This document shows positions 8,871-17,970 of a DNA stretch of 64,000 bases, piece by piece. The stretch spans positions 62,001 through 126,000 of the forward strand of contig NZ_JAPIVT010000012.1 of the NCBI RefSeq assembly GCF_026239735.1, read 5' to 3'. Each line of letters starts with the position of its first letter. Within the stretch, counting starts at the first letter, position 1. The notes beneath the pieces are model-generated. The model was not told the origin of the DNA and did no database searches. It saw only the letters and a list, made by a program, of their open reading frames with translations. A program made the position numbers and the translations under genes. This stretch comes from Pedobacter sp. MC2016-05. GTDB lineage: Bacteria > Bacteroidota > Bacteroidia > Sphingobacteriales > Sphingobacteriaceae.

Positions 8871-10166
8871 ATGAAAAATTTAATTCTACTGATTTGCATC
8901 ATTGTATTTACCGGCTGTTCCGGAGAAAAAACCGACGAGGTTTTACTTCAATTGGATAAAGAAAAGCTTAAGGAAAATATCAATTACGACAAGATCGTGT
9001 TTTACAAGTTTGCCAAAATAGCGGTACGTTCAAATGCCGTACTCGATACCAATATGGTGGAATACCAAAAGTTTTCATCACAAACCCGAAACATCTTAAA
9101 AACGATGGATCAGCTCGATACCAATAAAAAAAGTATCTCTGTGATGGAGGCGCTGCGACTTTATAATGATTATCGTAAAGTAAAAAAACTGGTCAAAAAT
9201 ACCGACGAAGATGTATTTCCTAGCCTAGTACAAGGTTTTAACATAATGTATGGAGCACCAAAAGTTGACATGAATACTGTTGATCCCAAAGAGAAAACAC
9301 GCGTTCAGAATATCGAACACGCGATTCTAAGCATGGCGGTTTTAACCACAAGAGACTTAGGTCAGCCGTTTGCCTTGTATGAATGTTCAAAAACACAACC
9401 AGAGCTTTTGGACGATTCGGAGATTAAAACGCTTTTAGAGTTTGTTCGAGGCTTCCTTTTCTTTGGCAACAACCTTTATTACTTATCCGAAGATGGTTTA
9501 TCTCGCAATATTAAATGGCTTGATAAAAATGAAACTATTCCCATGCCATATACTAAAGCTTTTTTTGGCTGGAGAAATTTGAGCGATGCACAAGCACATA
9601 CCGCTTTCCATGGAATGAACTACCTTTTTAGAGGGTTTGATAGAATGCGAATGGAAAGAAAAGTTGATGAAGAAAGATCTTTGGAGGATTTTGACTCTTT
9701 CGTTAAGGATATGAACAAGCTTGGCTTAGAAACTGAATTAGTTTGGTTGGTGGATGCCTATCTGAATTTGAAAAGAGAAAAGCCGGAGAAGGCAATTCCG
9801 GCTTTAGAAAAATTAAAAACGAGTCCTTTATTTTCTGACAGTGAACGTGAGGCCATCCAAAAAACCATCGATTATGTTAAAGATCGTGAGCCGGATGCTG
9901 CTTTGAAAGGCGTTTATGACAAAGCATTTATGGCCAGGCTGGCTTCAAAGTATATGATTTCAGTATTAGCGAAAATTAATTGGGAGAAAGTGATGAGAGA
10001 AAACAATGTTCCACACACAAAGGAAATCTTTGCGAACATCAATAAATTCAAAGAAATGTCTAATGCGGTAAGCCAATATACTCAACCCTCTACTATTGAA
10101 AACGGCAAAAAGGAAATCACTAAAAAGGGCAGCGAGTTATTGGATAAGGCAAAGTCATTATGGTAA
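8871..10166 (+). CDS. Lipoprotein of unknown function (431 residues)
   Basis: The open frame reaches back to 8757, but the ATG at 8871 is the likely start because it begins a clear lipoprotein signal: MKNLILLICIIVF, then the lipobox FTGC with Cys at about residue 16. The mature protein is mostly helical and rich in charged residues, with no cysteines of note and no motif I recognise. Segments such as LNLKREKPEKAIPALEKLK suggest TPR-like helical hairpins in the second half. It ends in an amphipathic Lys-rich helix. It stands alone between mqo (divergent) and lipA (156 bases downstream, own promoter). I cannot assign a function; an outer-membrane or periplasm-facing helical scaffold is only a guess. 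Confidence 0.75.
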   Translation: MKNLILLICIIVFTGCSGEKTDEVLLQLDKEKLKENINYDKIVFYKFAKIAVRSNAVLDTNMVEYQKFSSQTRNILKTMDQLDTNKKSISVMEALRLYNDYRKVKKLVKNTDEDVFPSLVQGFNIMYGAPKVDMNTVDPKEKTRVQNIEHAILSMAVLTTRDLGQPFALYECSKTQPELLDDSEIKTLLEFVRGFLFFGNNLYYLSEDGLSRNIKWLDKNETIPMPYTKAFFGWRNLSDAQAHTAFHGMNYLFRGFDRMRMERKVDEERSLEDFDSFVKDMNKLGLETELVWLVDAYLNLKREKPEKAIPALEKLKTSPLFSDSEREAIQKTIDYVKDREPDAALKGVYDKAFMARLASKYMISVLAKINWEKVMRENNVPHTKEIFANINKFKEMSNAVSQYTQPSTIENGKKEITKKGSELLDKAKSLW

Positions 10167-10310
10167 AACAATTTTTAAAAGGACGTTTTCAAGTGCTGAA
10201 TTCTAAAAATTTAATTATCAACAGCTAAACCTTTCCTGAATTGCTCGCTTTGCAACCAAACATTACAACAGAACAACATTTCGATATTACAACATTTCAA
10301 TCCTAATCCT

Positions 10311-10318
10311 TAACTTTG
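10311..10318 (+). promoter_or_regulatory. -7 promoter box of lipA
   Basis: TAACTTTG fits TAnnTTTG exactly and lies four bases before the lipA ATG at 10323, again predicting a nearly leaderless transcript. No clear -33 element is seen. Confidence 0.5.
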
Positions 10319-10322
10319 CGAT

Positions 10323-11216
10323 ATGATTGATTTACCGGTAGTACCTGCTGTAACTGAAGTTAAACGTAAACCCGATTGGTTGCGTGTAAAATTGCCTGTT
10401 GGAAAAGAATATGCACAAGTTCGCAGTTTGGTAGATACACATAAGTTGCACACCATTTGCGAAAGCGGAAATTGCCCTAATATGGGTGAGTGTTGGGGAG
10501 CTGGCACAGCAACTTTCATGATTTTAGGTAACATTTGTACCCGAAGCTGCTCGTTTTGCGCAGTTGCAACCGGCCGTCCTTTAGCGGTTGATGTTGATGA
10601 ACCTAACCGTGTAGCCAATTCTGTAAAACTAATGGGCGTAAAACATTGCGTTATCACATCAGTAGATCGCGATGATTTAAAAGATGGTGGCTCAATTATC
10701 TGGGCAGAAACATTACAGGCCATACGTAAGGAAAGCCCGATTACAACGCTAGAAACATTAATTCCTGATTTTAAAGGTCAGTGGGATAATTTATACCGGG
10801 TATTGGAAGAACGCCCTGAAGTGGTGTCGCACAATATGGAAACTGTAAAGCGCTTAACGCGACAAGTGCGTATTCAAGCGAAATACGATAGAAGTTTAGA
10901 AGCACTGAAACGAATTTCAGAATTCGGTTTAAGAACAAAAACAGGCATCATGCTTGGGCTAGGTGAAACTGAGGAAGACATCTTTGAGGCCATGGATGAT
11001 TTAGTTGCTAATGGTGTTCATATTTTAACACTAGGTCAATATTTGCAACCAACCCGCAACCATCACCCGGTTGTTGATTGGATTCACCCTGATACTTTTG
11101 CCATGTATAAAGAAGTTGGTTTATCTAAAGGTTTAAAGTATGTAGAAAGCGGCCCGTTGGTACGTTCATCATATCATGCTGAAAAACATCTTTTCCCAAT
11201 TGAAGGAATTGCTTAG
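10323..11216 (+). CDS. lipA: Lipoyl synthase
   Basis: Radical SAM enzyme that inserts two sulfur atoms into protein-bound octanoyl groups to make lipoyl cofactors for pyruvate and 2-oxoglutarate dehydrogenases and the glycine cleavage system. Both iron-sulfur clusters are complete: the auxiliary cluster ligands Cys46, Cys51 and Cys57 and the radical SAM cluster CTRSCSFC (Cys72, Cys76, Cys79). The C-terminal RSSYHA motif (about residues 281-286) supplies the Ser ligand of the auxiliary cluster. The 297-residue length is usual. lipB is not adjacent. A terminator-like structure follows. Confidence 0.97.
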   Translation: MIDLPVVPAVTEVKRKPDWLRVKLPVGKEYAQVRSLVDTHKLHTICESGNCPNMGECWGAGTATFMILGNICTRSCSFCAVATGRPLAVDVDEPNRVANSVKLMGVKHCVITSVDRDDLKDGGSIIWAETLQAIRKESPITTLETLIPDFKGQWDNLYRVLEERPEVVSHNMETVKRLTRQVRIQAKYDRSLEALKRISEFGLRTKTGIMLGLGETEEDIFEAMDDLVANGVHILTLGQYLQPTRNHHPVVDWIHPDTFAMYKEVGLSKGLKYVESGPLVRSSYHAEKHLFPIEGIA

Positions 11217-11237
11217 TATCCAGTTTTTGCCAGGCTC

Positions 11238-11293
11238 AAAAATGTTTCCAAAATAGCATTCCTTGCGGGAATTGATTATAAAAACATTTTTTT
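11238..11293 (+). terminator. Probable terminator of lipA
   Basis: AAAAATGTTT (11238-11247) pairs perfectly with AAACATTTTT (11282-11291). The enclosed loop has a second small hairpin (ATTCC/GGAAT, 11258-11272), and a T-run ends the structure. The outer stem is AT-only, so this is moderate evidence. Confidence 0.5.
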
Positions 11294-11330
11294 GGTTTTG
11301 CTGTTGTGTATTGTATCTTAGTAACCAATA

Positions 11331-11882
11331 GTGACTGCATATAAAAAATTAACCCTAACCGAGCCTGAACTTGTTCTCGCCCTGCATTCGAAAGATCCTG
11401 CGGTGTTGAAGACCTTGTATAGCATGTATTCCTCTGCACTTTACGGTGTTATTTCACGCATTATTACCCATACTGAGTTAGCGGAAGATGTTTTACAAGA
11501 AACTTTTGTGAAGATATGGCAATCTGCAGCACACTACGACAATACCAAAGGACGTTTGTTTACCTGGATGATGAATATCGCCAGAAATTTATCTATTGAT
11601 AAACTCCGTTCTAAAGACTTTAAGAATTCACTTAAAAACCAAGATATAGAAAATAACGTAAGTTTCGTTGATGAGCAAAACAAGGTGACTTTTAACCCGG
11701 ACATACTTGGAGTAAAGCAACTTGTAGAGAGCCTGAAACCAGACTTACAAGCAGTTCTCAATTTAGTTTATTATAAAGGCTACACGCATGTGGAAGCCGC
11801 AGAAAAGTTAAATTTGCCATTAGGTACGGTGAAAACCCGTATTCGCCTGGCTATTATTGAATTGAGAAGGAGTTTTAATTGA
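11331..11882 (+). CDS. ECF-type RNA polymerase sigma factor
   Basis: A 183-residue sigma-70 family protein with only regions 2 and 4. Region 2 (about residues 20-95) includes AEDVLQETFVKIWQ and GRLFTWMMNIARNLSIDKLR. Region 4 (about 125-180) includes YKGYTHVEAAEKLNLPLGTVKTRIRLA, the helix-turn-helix for -35 recognition. The start codon is GTG at 11331. The gene for its presumed anti-sigma factor overlaps its stop codon, so the pair is co-translated. The anti-sigma is of the RskA type, so this sigma probably belongs to the SigK-like ECF group. The signal sensed is not evident. It is unrelated to the FecI-like sigma at 49577. Confidence 0.93.
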   Translation: MTAYKKLTLTEPELVLALHSKDPAVLKTLYSMYSSALYGVISRIITHTELAEDVLQETFVKIWQSAAHYDNTKGRLFTWMMNIARNLSIDKLRSKDFKNSLKNQDIENNVSFVDEQNKVTFNPDILGVKQLVESLKPDLQAVLNLVYYKGYTHVEAAEKLNLPLGTVKTRIRLAIIELRRSFN

Positions 11883-12742
11883 ACGTGGAAAATTTAAAAG
11901 CATATATCGAATCTGGAGTACTTGAATTGTACGTTTTAGGTGATTTATCGCCGGAGGAAGCGTTACAGGTAGAGGAAATGGCAGCTCAATATCCTGAGGT
12001 TAAAAGTGAGTTAACCGCCATTGAGATTGCCATGGAAAGTTATGCTATGGAAAATGCTGTAGCGCCATCTGCAGATATAGAAACCAAACTATTTGAAAAA
12101 TTAGGATTAGGAAAAAATGAAGGAGTAGAGGCAATGTCTACAATCCCAGCCTACACTGAAGAAGCCAAAGTAGTTAAATTGGATAACAGTGATAGTAAAG
12201 TTAGAACATTACGTTTTGCATTGGTTGCTTGTGTTGCGTTATTGATTATTAGCACTGGAGCACTTTTCATCACCTATAATAAATTAAATGCTGCTCACGA
12301 TCAAATAGCCAGCTTAAATCTCGATAAAGAAAAATTTGCCGGGGTAGTGAGTAAGCTTGAGTTTGAGAACAAAGGTTTGGATAATATGGTGGCCATGAAC
12401 GACAGTAAAGAATGGACAATCATTCGAATGGCTGGACAGGCTTTTAGTCCTAAATCTAAAATGAATGTTTATTGGAACAAAAAGGATAAAAGTGTATTGA
12501 TCAACTATGTTGCTATGGATTTACCAAAAGCCGACGCTGAACACGAATATCAGCTTTGGGCATTAGTAAATGGCAAGCCAGTTAGCTTAGGCGTATTTGG
12601 AAAAACAGATTCTACTTCAACAGAAGCCTTACAGAAAATGCAGGCCATACAAGAAGCTCAAGCCTTTGCTGTAACACTTGAACCAATGGGCGGAAGCGTT
12701 AACCCAACTATGGAAAAACTAGCTGTAATGGGTGGAGTATAA
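11879..12742 (+). CDS. RskA-type anti-sigma factor, membrane-anchored
   Basis: The 287-residue protein has a short cytoplasmic sigma-binding N-terminus (LYVLGDLSPEEALQVEEMA, about residues 17-35), one transmembrane helix (about 111-133), a coiled-coil-like stretch and a periplasmic RskA domain (about 160-287). The RskA domain includes WTIIRMAGQAFSPKSKMNVYW and HEYQLWALVNGKPVSLGVF. In the family it holds the sigma factor inactive until regulated proteolysis releases it. The TTG start at 11879 overlaps the sigma stop codon and has AAGGAG at 11867-11872, six bases upstream. A GTG at 11885 is the alternative start. The overlap implies strict co-expression with the sigma gene. A terminator follows. 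Confidence 0.9.
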   Translation: MNVENLKAYIESGVLELYVLGDLSPEEALQVEEMAAQYPEVKSELTAIEIAMESYAMENAVAPSADIETKLFEKLGLGKNEGVEAMSTIPAYTEEAKVVKLDNSDSKVRTLRFALVACVALLIISTGALFITYNKLNAAHDQIASLNLDKEKFAGVVSKLEFENKGLDNMVAMNDSKEWTIIRMAGQAFSPKSKMNVYWNKKDKSVLINYVAMDLPKADAEHEYQLWALVNGKPVSLGVFGKTDSTSTEALQKMQAIQEAQAFAVTLEPMGGSVNPTMEKLAVMGGV

Positions 12743-12765
12743 GTAAATCTGGTTACAAAATATAT

Positions 12766-12800
12766 AAATCCCGGCAATCAAAAATTGTCGGGATTTTTTT
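12766..12800 (+). terminator. Intrinsic terminator after the anti-sigma gene
   Basis: AAATCCCGGCAAT (12766-12778) pairs with ATTGTCGGGATTT (12784-12796) with one G-U pair and a 5-base loop, followed by a run of T. The convergent gene ends at 12803, so the element may serve both. Confidence 0.88.
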
Positions 12801-12802
12801 TA

Positions 12803-13507
12803 TTACTTACGATTTTGAGCATACTTTACTTCTTCGTAAGGCTGCACCAAAACCCAACCTTCACCAAAAAATTCCAGCTGAAACGATTCTCCACTTCCCC
12901 TCCCGATAAAAGAACCAAAAGTTAAATTCGTTTTAATATTAGGTGATAAATTTTCTGACCAAGCTACCGTTGCATTCGGATCGGTGTATACAGGTTGATT
13001 AGCACTTACACGCAACAAAATTGGTTCGCCATGTGTGGTAATTGCAATATAACCACTTCCAGATAATTTGACCTGGAAAAGGCCTCCACTCATCATCCCT
13101 GCCACACTTTTCAGCATTTTAATCTCATTTTTGATGGTATCTTCCAAGGCTAAAACATCGTTGCCATTCACAAAAATCGACTCGTTTTGAAGTTTAATGA
13201 TCTTCACTTTTTTGCCCTCATCAGCCAAATAAAGTTTGCCTGTACCGGCTGCATGCATCAATGATGTACCTTCTCCAGAAATGGCTTTCTTTAATAATCC
13301 ACCAAGGCCTTTACTTAACAAACCTTCGCGTTTAAAATCTACATTCCCAATATAGGCCACCATGGAGCCTGCCTTGGCCATAATTTTTTGATTTTTTAAG
13401 TTTACCTCCAGCATTGCTGGCTTTTCCAATTCGAAAAAATCATTTTCATTTGGGTTCTCTGCTGATTCTTGTATAAGTTCATTAAGGGTGTATTCTCTTT
13501 TTTCCAT
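12803..13507 (-). CDS. AIM24 family protein (TIGR00266-like)
   Basis: A 234-residue soluble beta-rich protein of the AIM24/TIGR00266 family, whose biochemical role in bacteria is not established. Recognisable features are the N-terminal LEVNLKNQKIMAKAGSMVAY, the glycine-rich GLGGLLKKAISGEG loop, AAGTGKLYLADEG, and the C-terminal SFIGRGSGESFQLEFFGEGW with VLVQPYEE. Residues 1-35 form an acidic extension before the conserved fold. There is no signal peptide or membrane helix. It lies 75 bases downstream of the nnrDE gene on the same strand, possibly in one transcript. A shared terminator lies just past its stop codon. Confidence 0.85.
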   Translation of the reverse strand: MEKREYTLNELIQESAENPNENDFFELEKPAMLEVNLKNQKIMAKAGSMVAYIGNVDFKREGLLSKGLGGLLKKAISGEGTSLMHAAGTGKLYLADEGKKVKIIKLQNESIFVNGNDVLALEDTIKNEIKMLKSVAGMMSGGLFQVKLSGSGYIAITTHGEPILLRVSANQPVYTDPNATVAWSENLSPNIKTNLTFGSFIGRGSGESFQLEFFGEGWVLVQPYEEVKYAQNRK

Positions 13508-13582
13508 TGGTGATTAGATTTATTTATTTTGATCATTCGGTTATTTTTAGAATTAGTCAATTCTTAAGCCAAAGGATGATAA

Positions 13583-15076
13583 TTATAACAGCAGCGATTT
13601 TATTTCTTTAGGCACTTGCATGGCCACCTGCGAGGCGGTAACTACAATCCTTGAATGAGCTAAACTGCTTCCCGCCAAACCGTGAACGTAGCAGGCCAAA
13701 ACTGCGGCATCGGCAGATGTGTATTTTTGAGAAATAAAAGCTACAGTAATCCCTGTTAAAATATCGCCCATACCACCTTGTGCCATAGCCGAATCGCCGG
13801 TTGGATTAATATAAATTTTGCCATCGGGAAGGCAAATAAATGTAAACTGATTTTTGAGTACGATGATTATCTTACCTTTTTGCGCTCTATTTTTAGCTGT
13901 TTCTATACGTTCCCACCAAGTTTCGTGATCTCCAAATAGCCGATCGAACTCTTTCATATGAGGAGTCAAAATACTATTTTCAGGCAGCTTGTCTATCAAA
14001 TCAGGCCTTTCACCTAAAATATTCAAGGCATCAGCATCTATAACTAAAGGCTGATTACTGGCCATTAAACTTTCCAGCAGCCGTTCGTTTTCTGTAGAAA
14101 TACCTAAGCCTGGTCCAATTGCAATGGCCTGGTATTTAGCTGGGTTTTCAATTCGTGTATATTCATCTCTTGGCAAAGCCATTACTTCTGGCAATACCGT
14201 ATTAAGGGCTATCAATCCGCTTTGCGGAATACATGCAGTAGTTAAACCCGCTCCGGCATACAAACAAGCCATTGATGAAAGTATGGCTGCACCCATTGTG
14301 TTAACATTCCCGGCAATAATTAGCGCATGTCCGTAAGTGCCTTTATGACTGAATGATTTCCTTGGCTTAACAATTGCCCGGATATCTTTCTCTTCCAACA
14401 AATGGAAATCAGAATCTTGGCCCTGAATAAAACCCTCATCCAACCCAATATCAACAACCTCATATTTTTCTGTAGCTAAAGCCGATTCTGGGAAAAAGAA
14501 ATTGATTTTTGGCCGCTGAAAACAAATGGTTTTATAAGCCTTGATCCCCCGGTAATCGGCTGAAATTTTCCCCTCTGCCGGAAAGCCTGTAGGAACATCA
14601 ACAGCATAGATTTTTTTATTAAGTTTATTAATACTCTTAGCCAGTTCGGCATATTCTCCCTCCAAAGGTTTGTTTAAGCCAGAACCTAAAATGGCATCAA
14701 CGATAATATCAGCTTTCACATTTCCTAGACCGGCCGCAGTGTTGATGATTGTTTTCCTGCATTTCGATTCATCTAAACGCTGTAGGTTGATTGCATAATC
14801 ATGGCTTTGCTTACTGCTAAAGTTAACAATATAAACACGCACATTTTCGCAGCCGTTGTTGCAAAGCAAATGGGCTATCGCCAGTCCATCACCTCCATTA
14901 TTACCCTTACCACAAAATACGGCGATACTTTTATTGGCATCAAACTCGTCCCTTAAAAAGGTTTGAACGAAAGCACGAGCAGCTTTCTCCATTAAATCAA
15001 TCGATGCTATTGGCAACTTGGCAATGGTGAATTCATCAGCCTTGCGCATTTGGGCAGAAGTAAGCAGTGTTTGCAT
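13583..15076 (-). CDS. nnrD/nnrE fusion: Bifunctional NAD(P)H-hydrate epimerase / ADP-dependent NAD(P)H-hydrate dehydratase
   Basis: Repairs hydrated NADH and NADPH (NAD(P)HX). The N-terminal YjeF_N domain (about residues 1-215) epimerises the R and S forms (EC 5.1.99.6); its nucleotide loop GKGNNGGDG is at 56-64. The C-terminal ribokinase-like YjeF_C domain (about 230-497) dehydrates S-NAD(P)HX with ADP (EC 4.2.1.136). It shows GTYGHALIIAGN near 245, AIGPGLG near 320, and the catalytic loop GDSAMAQGGMGDILTG near 435. The 497-residue fused form is the usual bacterial one. The ATG at 15076 starts right at the conserved N-terminus. The gene is divergent from the YiaA-like gene. Confidence 0.95.
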   Translation of the reverse strand: MQTLLTSAQMRKADEFTIAKLPIASIDLMEKAARAFVQTFLRDEFDANKSIAVFCGKGNNGGDGLAIAHLLCNNGCENVRVYIVNFSSKQSHDYAINLQRLDESKCRKTIINTAAGLGNVKADIIVDAILGSGLNKPLEGEYAELAKSINKLNKKIYAVDVPTGFPAEGKISADYRGIKAYKTICFQRPKINFFFPESALATEKYEVVDIGLDEGFIQGQDSDFHLLEEKDIRAIVKPRKSFSHKGTYGHALIIAGNVNTMGAAILSSMACLYAGAGLTTACIPQSGLIALNTVLPEVMALPRDEYTRIENPAKYQAIAIGPGLGISTENERLLESLMASNQPLVIDADALNILGERPDLIDKLPENSILTPHMKEFDRLFGDHETWWERIETAKNRAQKGKIIIVLKNQFTFICLPDGKIYINPTGDSAMAQGGMGDILTGITVAFISQKYTSADAAVLACYVHGLAGSSLAHSRIVVTASQVAMQVPKEIKSLLL

Positions 15077-15222
15077 ATGACTAATATACCATTATAAGCG
15101 CTAATGAAAAAGTTTAAGCTTTGATTGATTATTTAAAAACATGGCGAAAAGATAATTACAGGCTCATATACCTTTTATCAAACTTTAGCGTTTTCTATTG
15201 AATTAAATTAAACTCTAATCAA

Positions 15223-15630
15223 ATGAATCAAAAACCATCGAATGCATTTGTGGCTGCGGCCTGGATTGCATTGGGCATTGGAATGATAGGCTTTATTGTT
15301 GGCCTATGGCGTTCTGACATGCTTCTTAATGAAAAAGGATATTATTTTACTGTATTGATGTTTGGTCTTTTCGCCGTAATCTCATTACAAAAAGCTGTTC
15401 GCGATAAATTGGAAGGTATTCCGGTAACGGAAATCTACTATGCTTTAAGCTGGTTTTCAACATTATTAACCATTACCTTATTGGTAATTGGATTATGGAA
15501 TGCCACACTTTTACCCAGCGAGAAAGGATTTTATGCCTTTGCCTTTCTGCTTTCGCTATTTGGTGCCATCACGGTACAGAAAAACACGAGAGATAGCCAA
15601 ATTTTTAACAAAAGTCAGGATTTGCATTAA
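15223..15630 (+). CDS. YiaA/YiaB family inner membrane protein
   Basis: A 135-residue protein with four predicted membrane helices arranged as two repeats of the YiaAB two-helix domain. Each repeat has helix, GLWRSDMLLNEKGYY or GLWNATLLPSEKGFY, then a second helix ending in LQKAVRD or VQKNTRD. This internal duplication is visible by eye. The family is a small conserved inner-membrane group of unknown function, reported in some species among stress-induced genes. It is a single gene with its own terminator. Confidence 0.88.
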   Translation: MNQKPSNAFVAAAWIALGIGMIGFIVGLWRSDMLLNEKGYYFTVLMFGLFAVISLQKAVRDKLEGIPVTEIYYALSWFSTLLTITLLVIGLWNATLLPSEKGFYAFAFLLSLFGAITVQKNTRDSQIFNKSQDLH

Positions 15631-15639
15631 CTCATTAAC

Positions 15640-15671
15640 AGCGCCGATACCTGAAAAGATCGGCGCTTTTT
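15640..15671 (+). terminator. Intrinsic terminator after the YiaA-like gene
   Basis: AGCGCCGAT (15640-15648) pairs perfectly with ATCGGCGCT (15659-15667), followed by TTTTTA. The M48 gene converges and ends at 15675. Confidence 0.88.
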
Positions 15672-15674
15672 AAT

Positions 15675-17744
15675 TTAAGTTAAAACCGGAGCACCCAATT
15701 GGCCTTCAAATTCCAACAGCTTCTTTTTCGCCTTAAAGTGAATATCGGTAATCACGTCAGCATAATCAGCCATCGCCTGGAATAGTACTTTGAGCTCCTC
15801 GTCGAAATATAAATCTGCACCAAAATACTTGTAATCATACTTCAAATATTCTTCAAAGCGAAGTTTCACTTCCTCACTTAAACCTTCATAATCTTCATCA
15901 GCAAGAATGGAAAGTATGCTCTCCTTAAATTTCTTTTCTTCTTTTTTTACCACAACCATATTTTTTTTAATCACATTAAACGGTGTGGTGCTGTGCATAA
16001 ATGAGGTTGCATTTACCAAATCAGCATAAACAACTTGTTGGAGTTTGAACTTTTCGGCTATTCTTTGATAGCACATTGCTAAAACCTGGAATTCAGGAGC
16101 GAGCTTTTGCCTAAAAGACGCATGGCGGAAAAACTCGAAAATTTTCATATCCAAATTCTCTAGTTCTATCTTCTTATTTTCAATCTCCGAATTCAAATAA
16201 TCAATCATAGCCCTACAATCAGCTTTCGAATATTTTTGGCCATTGTAATTGAAGGTCTTTATATCAATCAAACCAGAATCTATTCTATCAATTGTATTCC
16301 AATCAGCTTCAAGGGCATTCAATTCATAAATTAAAGTCAAACTCTTATCTCCAAACAGGAGATCAAAGCCTAAATCAGTATCAGGTATTGATTTTTCAAA
16401 ATCACTTTCGGTGTACTTTATATAGGGATTTCTATAATCGAAGTACTCATTAAATAAATCTGGGAAAGAATTTTGTTTGGTTTGGCTTATAAAATCTTGC
16501 TCAAAATCTTCCTTTTCCTGATCAATAGGCTCTTCCAAATAATTCACATTAACAAACATTTTATCGGTTAGCTGAGCCGATATCTGGTCTTTGTTTACCA
16601 GCAAATTTATCGCAAGGCCAGTTTGGCTATTCTTTAACTGACCGTTAATTTGTGCCAGTTTAACTACTCGGTCTTCAGTTTCTGGATGCGACGAATACAA
16701 GTGACTAAAACTGAGTTTTGATTTATTAAACCTATTGTAGTAACGAAGATTTACTTCTGGGAATTCGTTTTTAACGGGCAATTTATTCACTTTCGCCAAA
16801 AAATTCATTGCAAGTATTTGCTGCGGAAATACATTAGTTGTTTTAATATTTGCCTCGATTTTTCTATCATAGTAACTTAATACCATATCCAGAGCTTGAT
16901 TGGCCAACTGCATACGCAACAATGAATCAATTAAGGGTTTCGAACCCACAACATGAGCGGCTATGGCATCTGCGTGATATTCCATCTCATGAGAAAGTTT
17001 AGAGTAATTTGCGTTAAGTACGCCATAAACCCAAACTAAAATTTGCTGCATTAAGCCAACAATTTTATCAGATAGCAAAACAAATATCCCAAAATATGAG
17101 GTTGAATCAGCTATCTTTCTGGCCACCTGGTTATAACTTTCATTGTCATATAAGATATCATGAATAATGCGATTCACATTATAAACATAGCTTCCAATCT
17201 TTAGACTTTTTTGCGAAAAATGACCAAACTCGTGTGCTAATATAGCCCTCAATTCATCTACAGTTGTTGTATTAATTAAACCGACACCGATTTGCAGGTT
17301 TTTTCGAATTGGAAAAAACATGCTCCAGAAGTTAGAGTCGTAGAAAACTGCTGCATTTACTTCGCTTGATAGATATACCTTCTTCGGAAAATCAGTATGA
17401 ACATCCTCTACTATTTCATCAATCATTTTAAATAACTGCGGCTCTTCATCTCGAGTGATTTCCACCAAATGCGATCGATCCATTTTATTGCTCTTAAACA
17501 TAAATTTGATTAAGAAAAACAATATTAAGAAGCCAAAACCAATCATGCCTAATCCTAACATTAGCGTAAAGATATTTACATAAAACTCAATCAATTTTAC
17601 CCCTAAATAACCGCAAACTATGGTGAGCGCTATAGAAATAAAAATTAAGAAAGCATAGGTAAATACAAATAAGGCGATTGCCCAAACTGATCTTACAGCT
17701 GATTTTCTGAAATTTTCAGAGGGTTTGAGTGCGTATTCCAACAT
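15675..17744 (-). CDS. M48 family membrane zinc metalloprotease
   Basis: A 689-residue protein with two long membrane helices near the N-terminus (about residues 19-45 and 52-83). An M48 catalytic domain follows: HEFGH is at 171-175 (two zinc ligands and the catalytic Glu), and the third ligand is in EYHAD (Glu255). The second half, from about residue 390, is a long acidic helical region with no motif I recognise. This is much larger than HtpX or Ste24 and fits the extended Bacteroidetes M48 type. Related proteases degrade damaged or misfolded membrane proteins; the substrate here is unknown. Single gene, divergent from the amidohydrolase at 17971. Confidence 0.9.
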   Translation of the reverse strand: MLEYALKPSENFRKSAVRSVWAIALFVFTYAFLIFISIALTIVCGYLGVKLIEFYVNIFTLMLGLGMIGFGFLILFFLIKFMFKSNKMDRSHLVEITRDEEPQLFKMIDEIVEDVHTDFPKKVYLSSEVNAAVFYDSNFWSMFFPIRKNLQIGVGLINTTTVDELRAILAHEFGHFSQKSLKIGSYVYNVNRIIHDILYDNESYNQVARKIADSTSYFGIFVLLSDKIVGLMQQILVWVYGVLNANYSKLSHEMEYHADAIAAHVVGSKPLIDSLLRMQLANQALDMVLSYYDRKIEANIKTTNVFPQQILAMNFLAKVNKLPVKNEFPEVNLRYYNRFNKSKLSFSHLYSSHPETEDRVVKLAQINGQLKNSQTGLAINLLVNKDQISAQLTDKMFVNVNYLEEPIDQEKEDFEQDFISQTKQNSFPDLFNEYFDYRNPYIKYTESDFEKSIPDTDLGFDLLFGDKSLTLIYELNALEADWNTIDRIDSGLIDIKTFNYNGQKYSKADCRAMIDYLNSEIENKKIELENLDMKIFEFFRHASFRQKLAPEFQVLAMCYQRIAEKFKLQQVVYADLVNATSFMHSTTPFNVIKKNMVVVKKEEKKFKESILSILADEDYEGLSEEVKLRFEEYLKYDYKYFGADLYFDEELKVLFQAMADYADVITDIHFKAKKKLLEFEGQLGAPVLT

Positions 17745-17970
17745 GAAATATATTTTGATGCCTGCAATATAATCAATTGTAATAAATGCTAAAATTTCTT
17801 TAACTGCATAGTGCTTTGTCTTTATTAAACGGATATCTCTTTAAACAAACACTGATATATTCTGAACCTTTTTTTTGAGTCCAATCTTGATTTTAAAAAA
17901 TAAAAATTGCTACATTAACCGATTCCACTATTGATTATTATTCCCTTTATTTTGTGGTAAAAAAATATTT

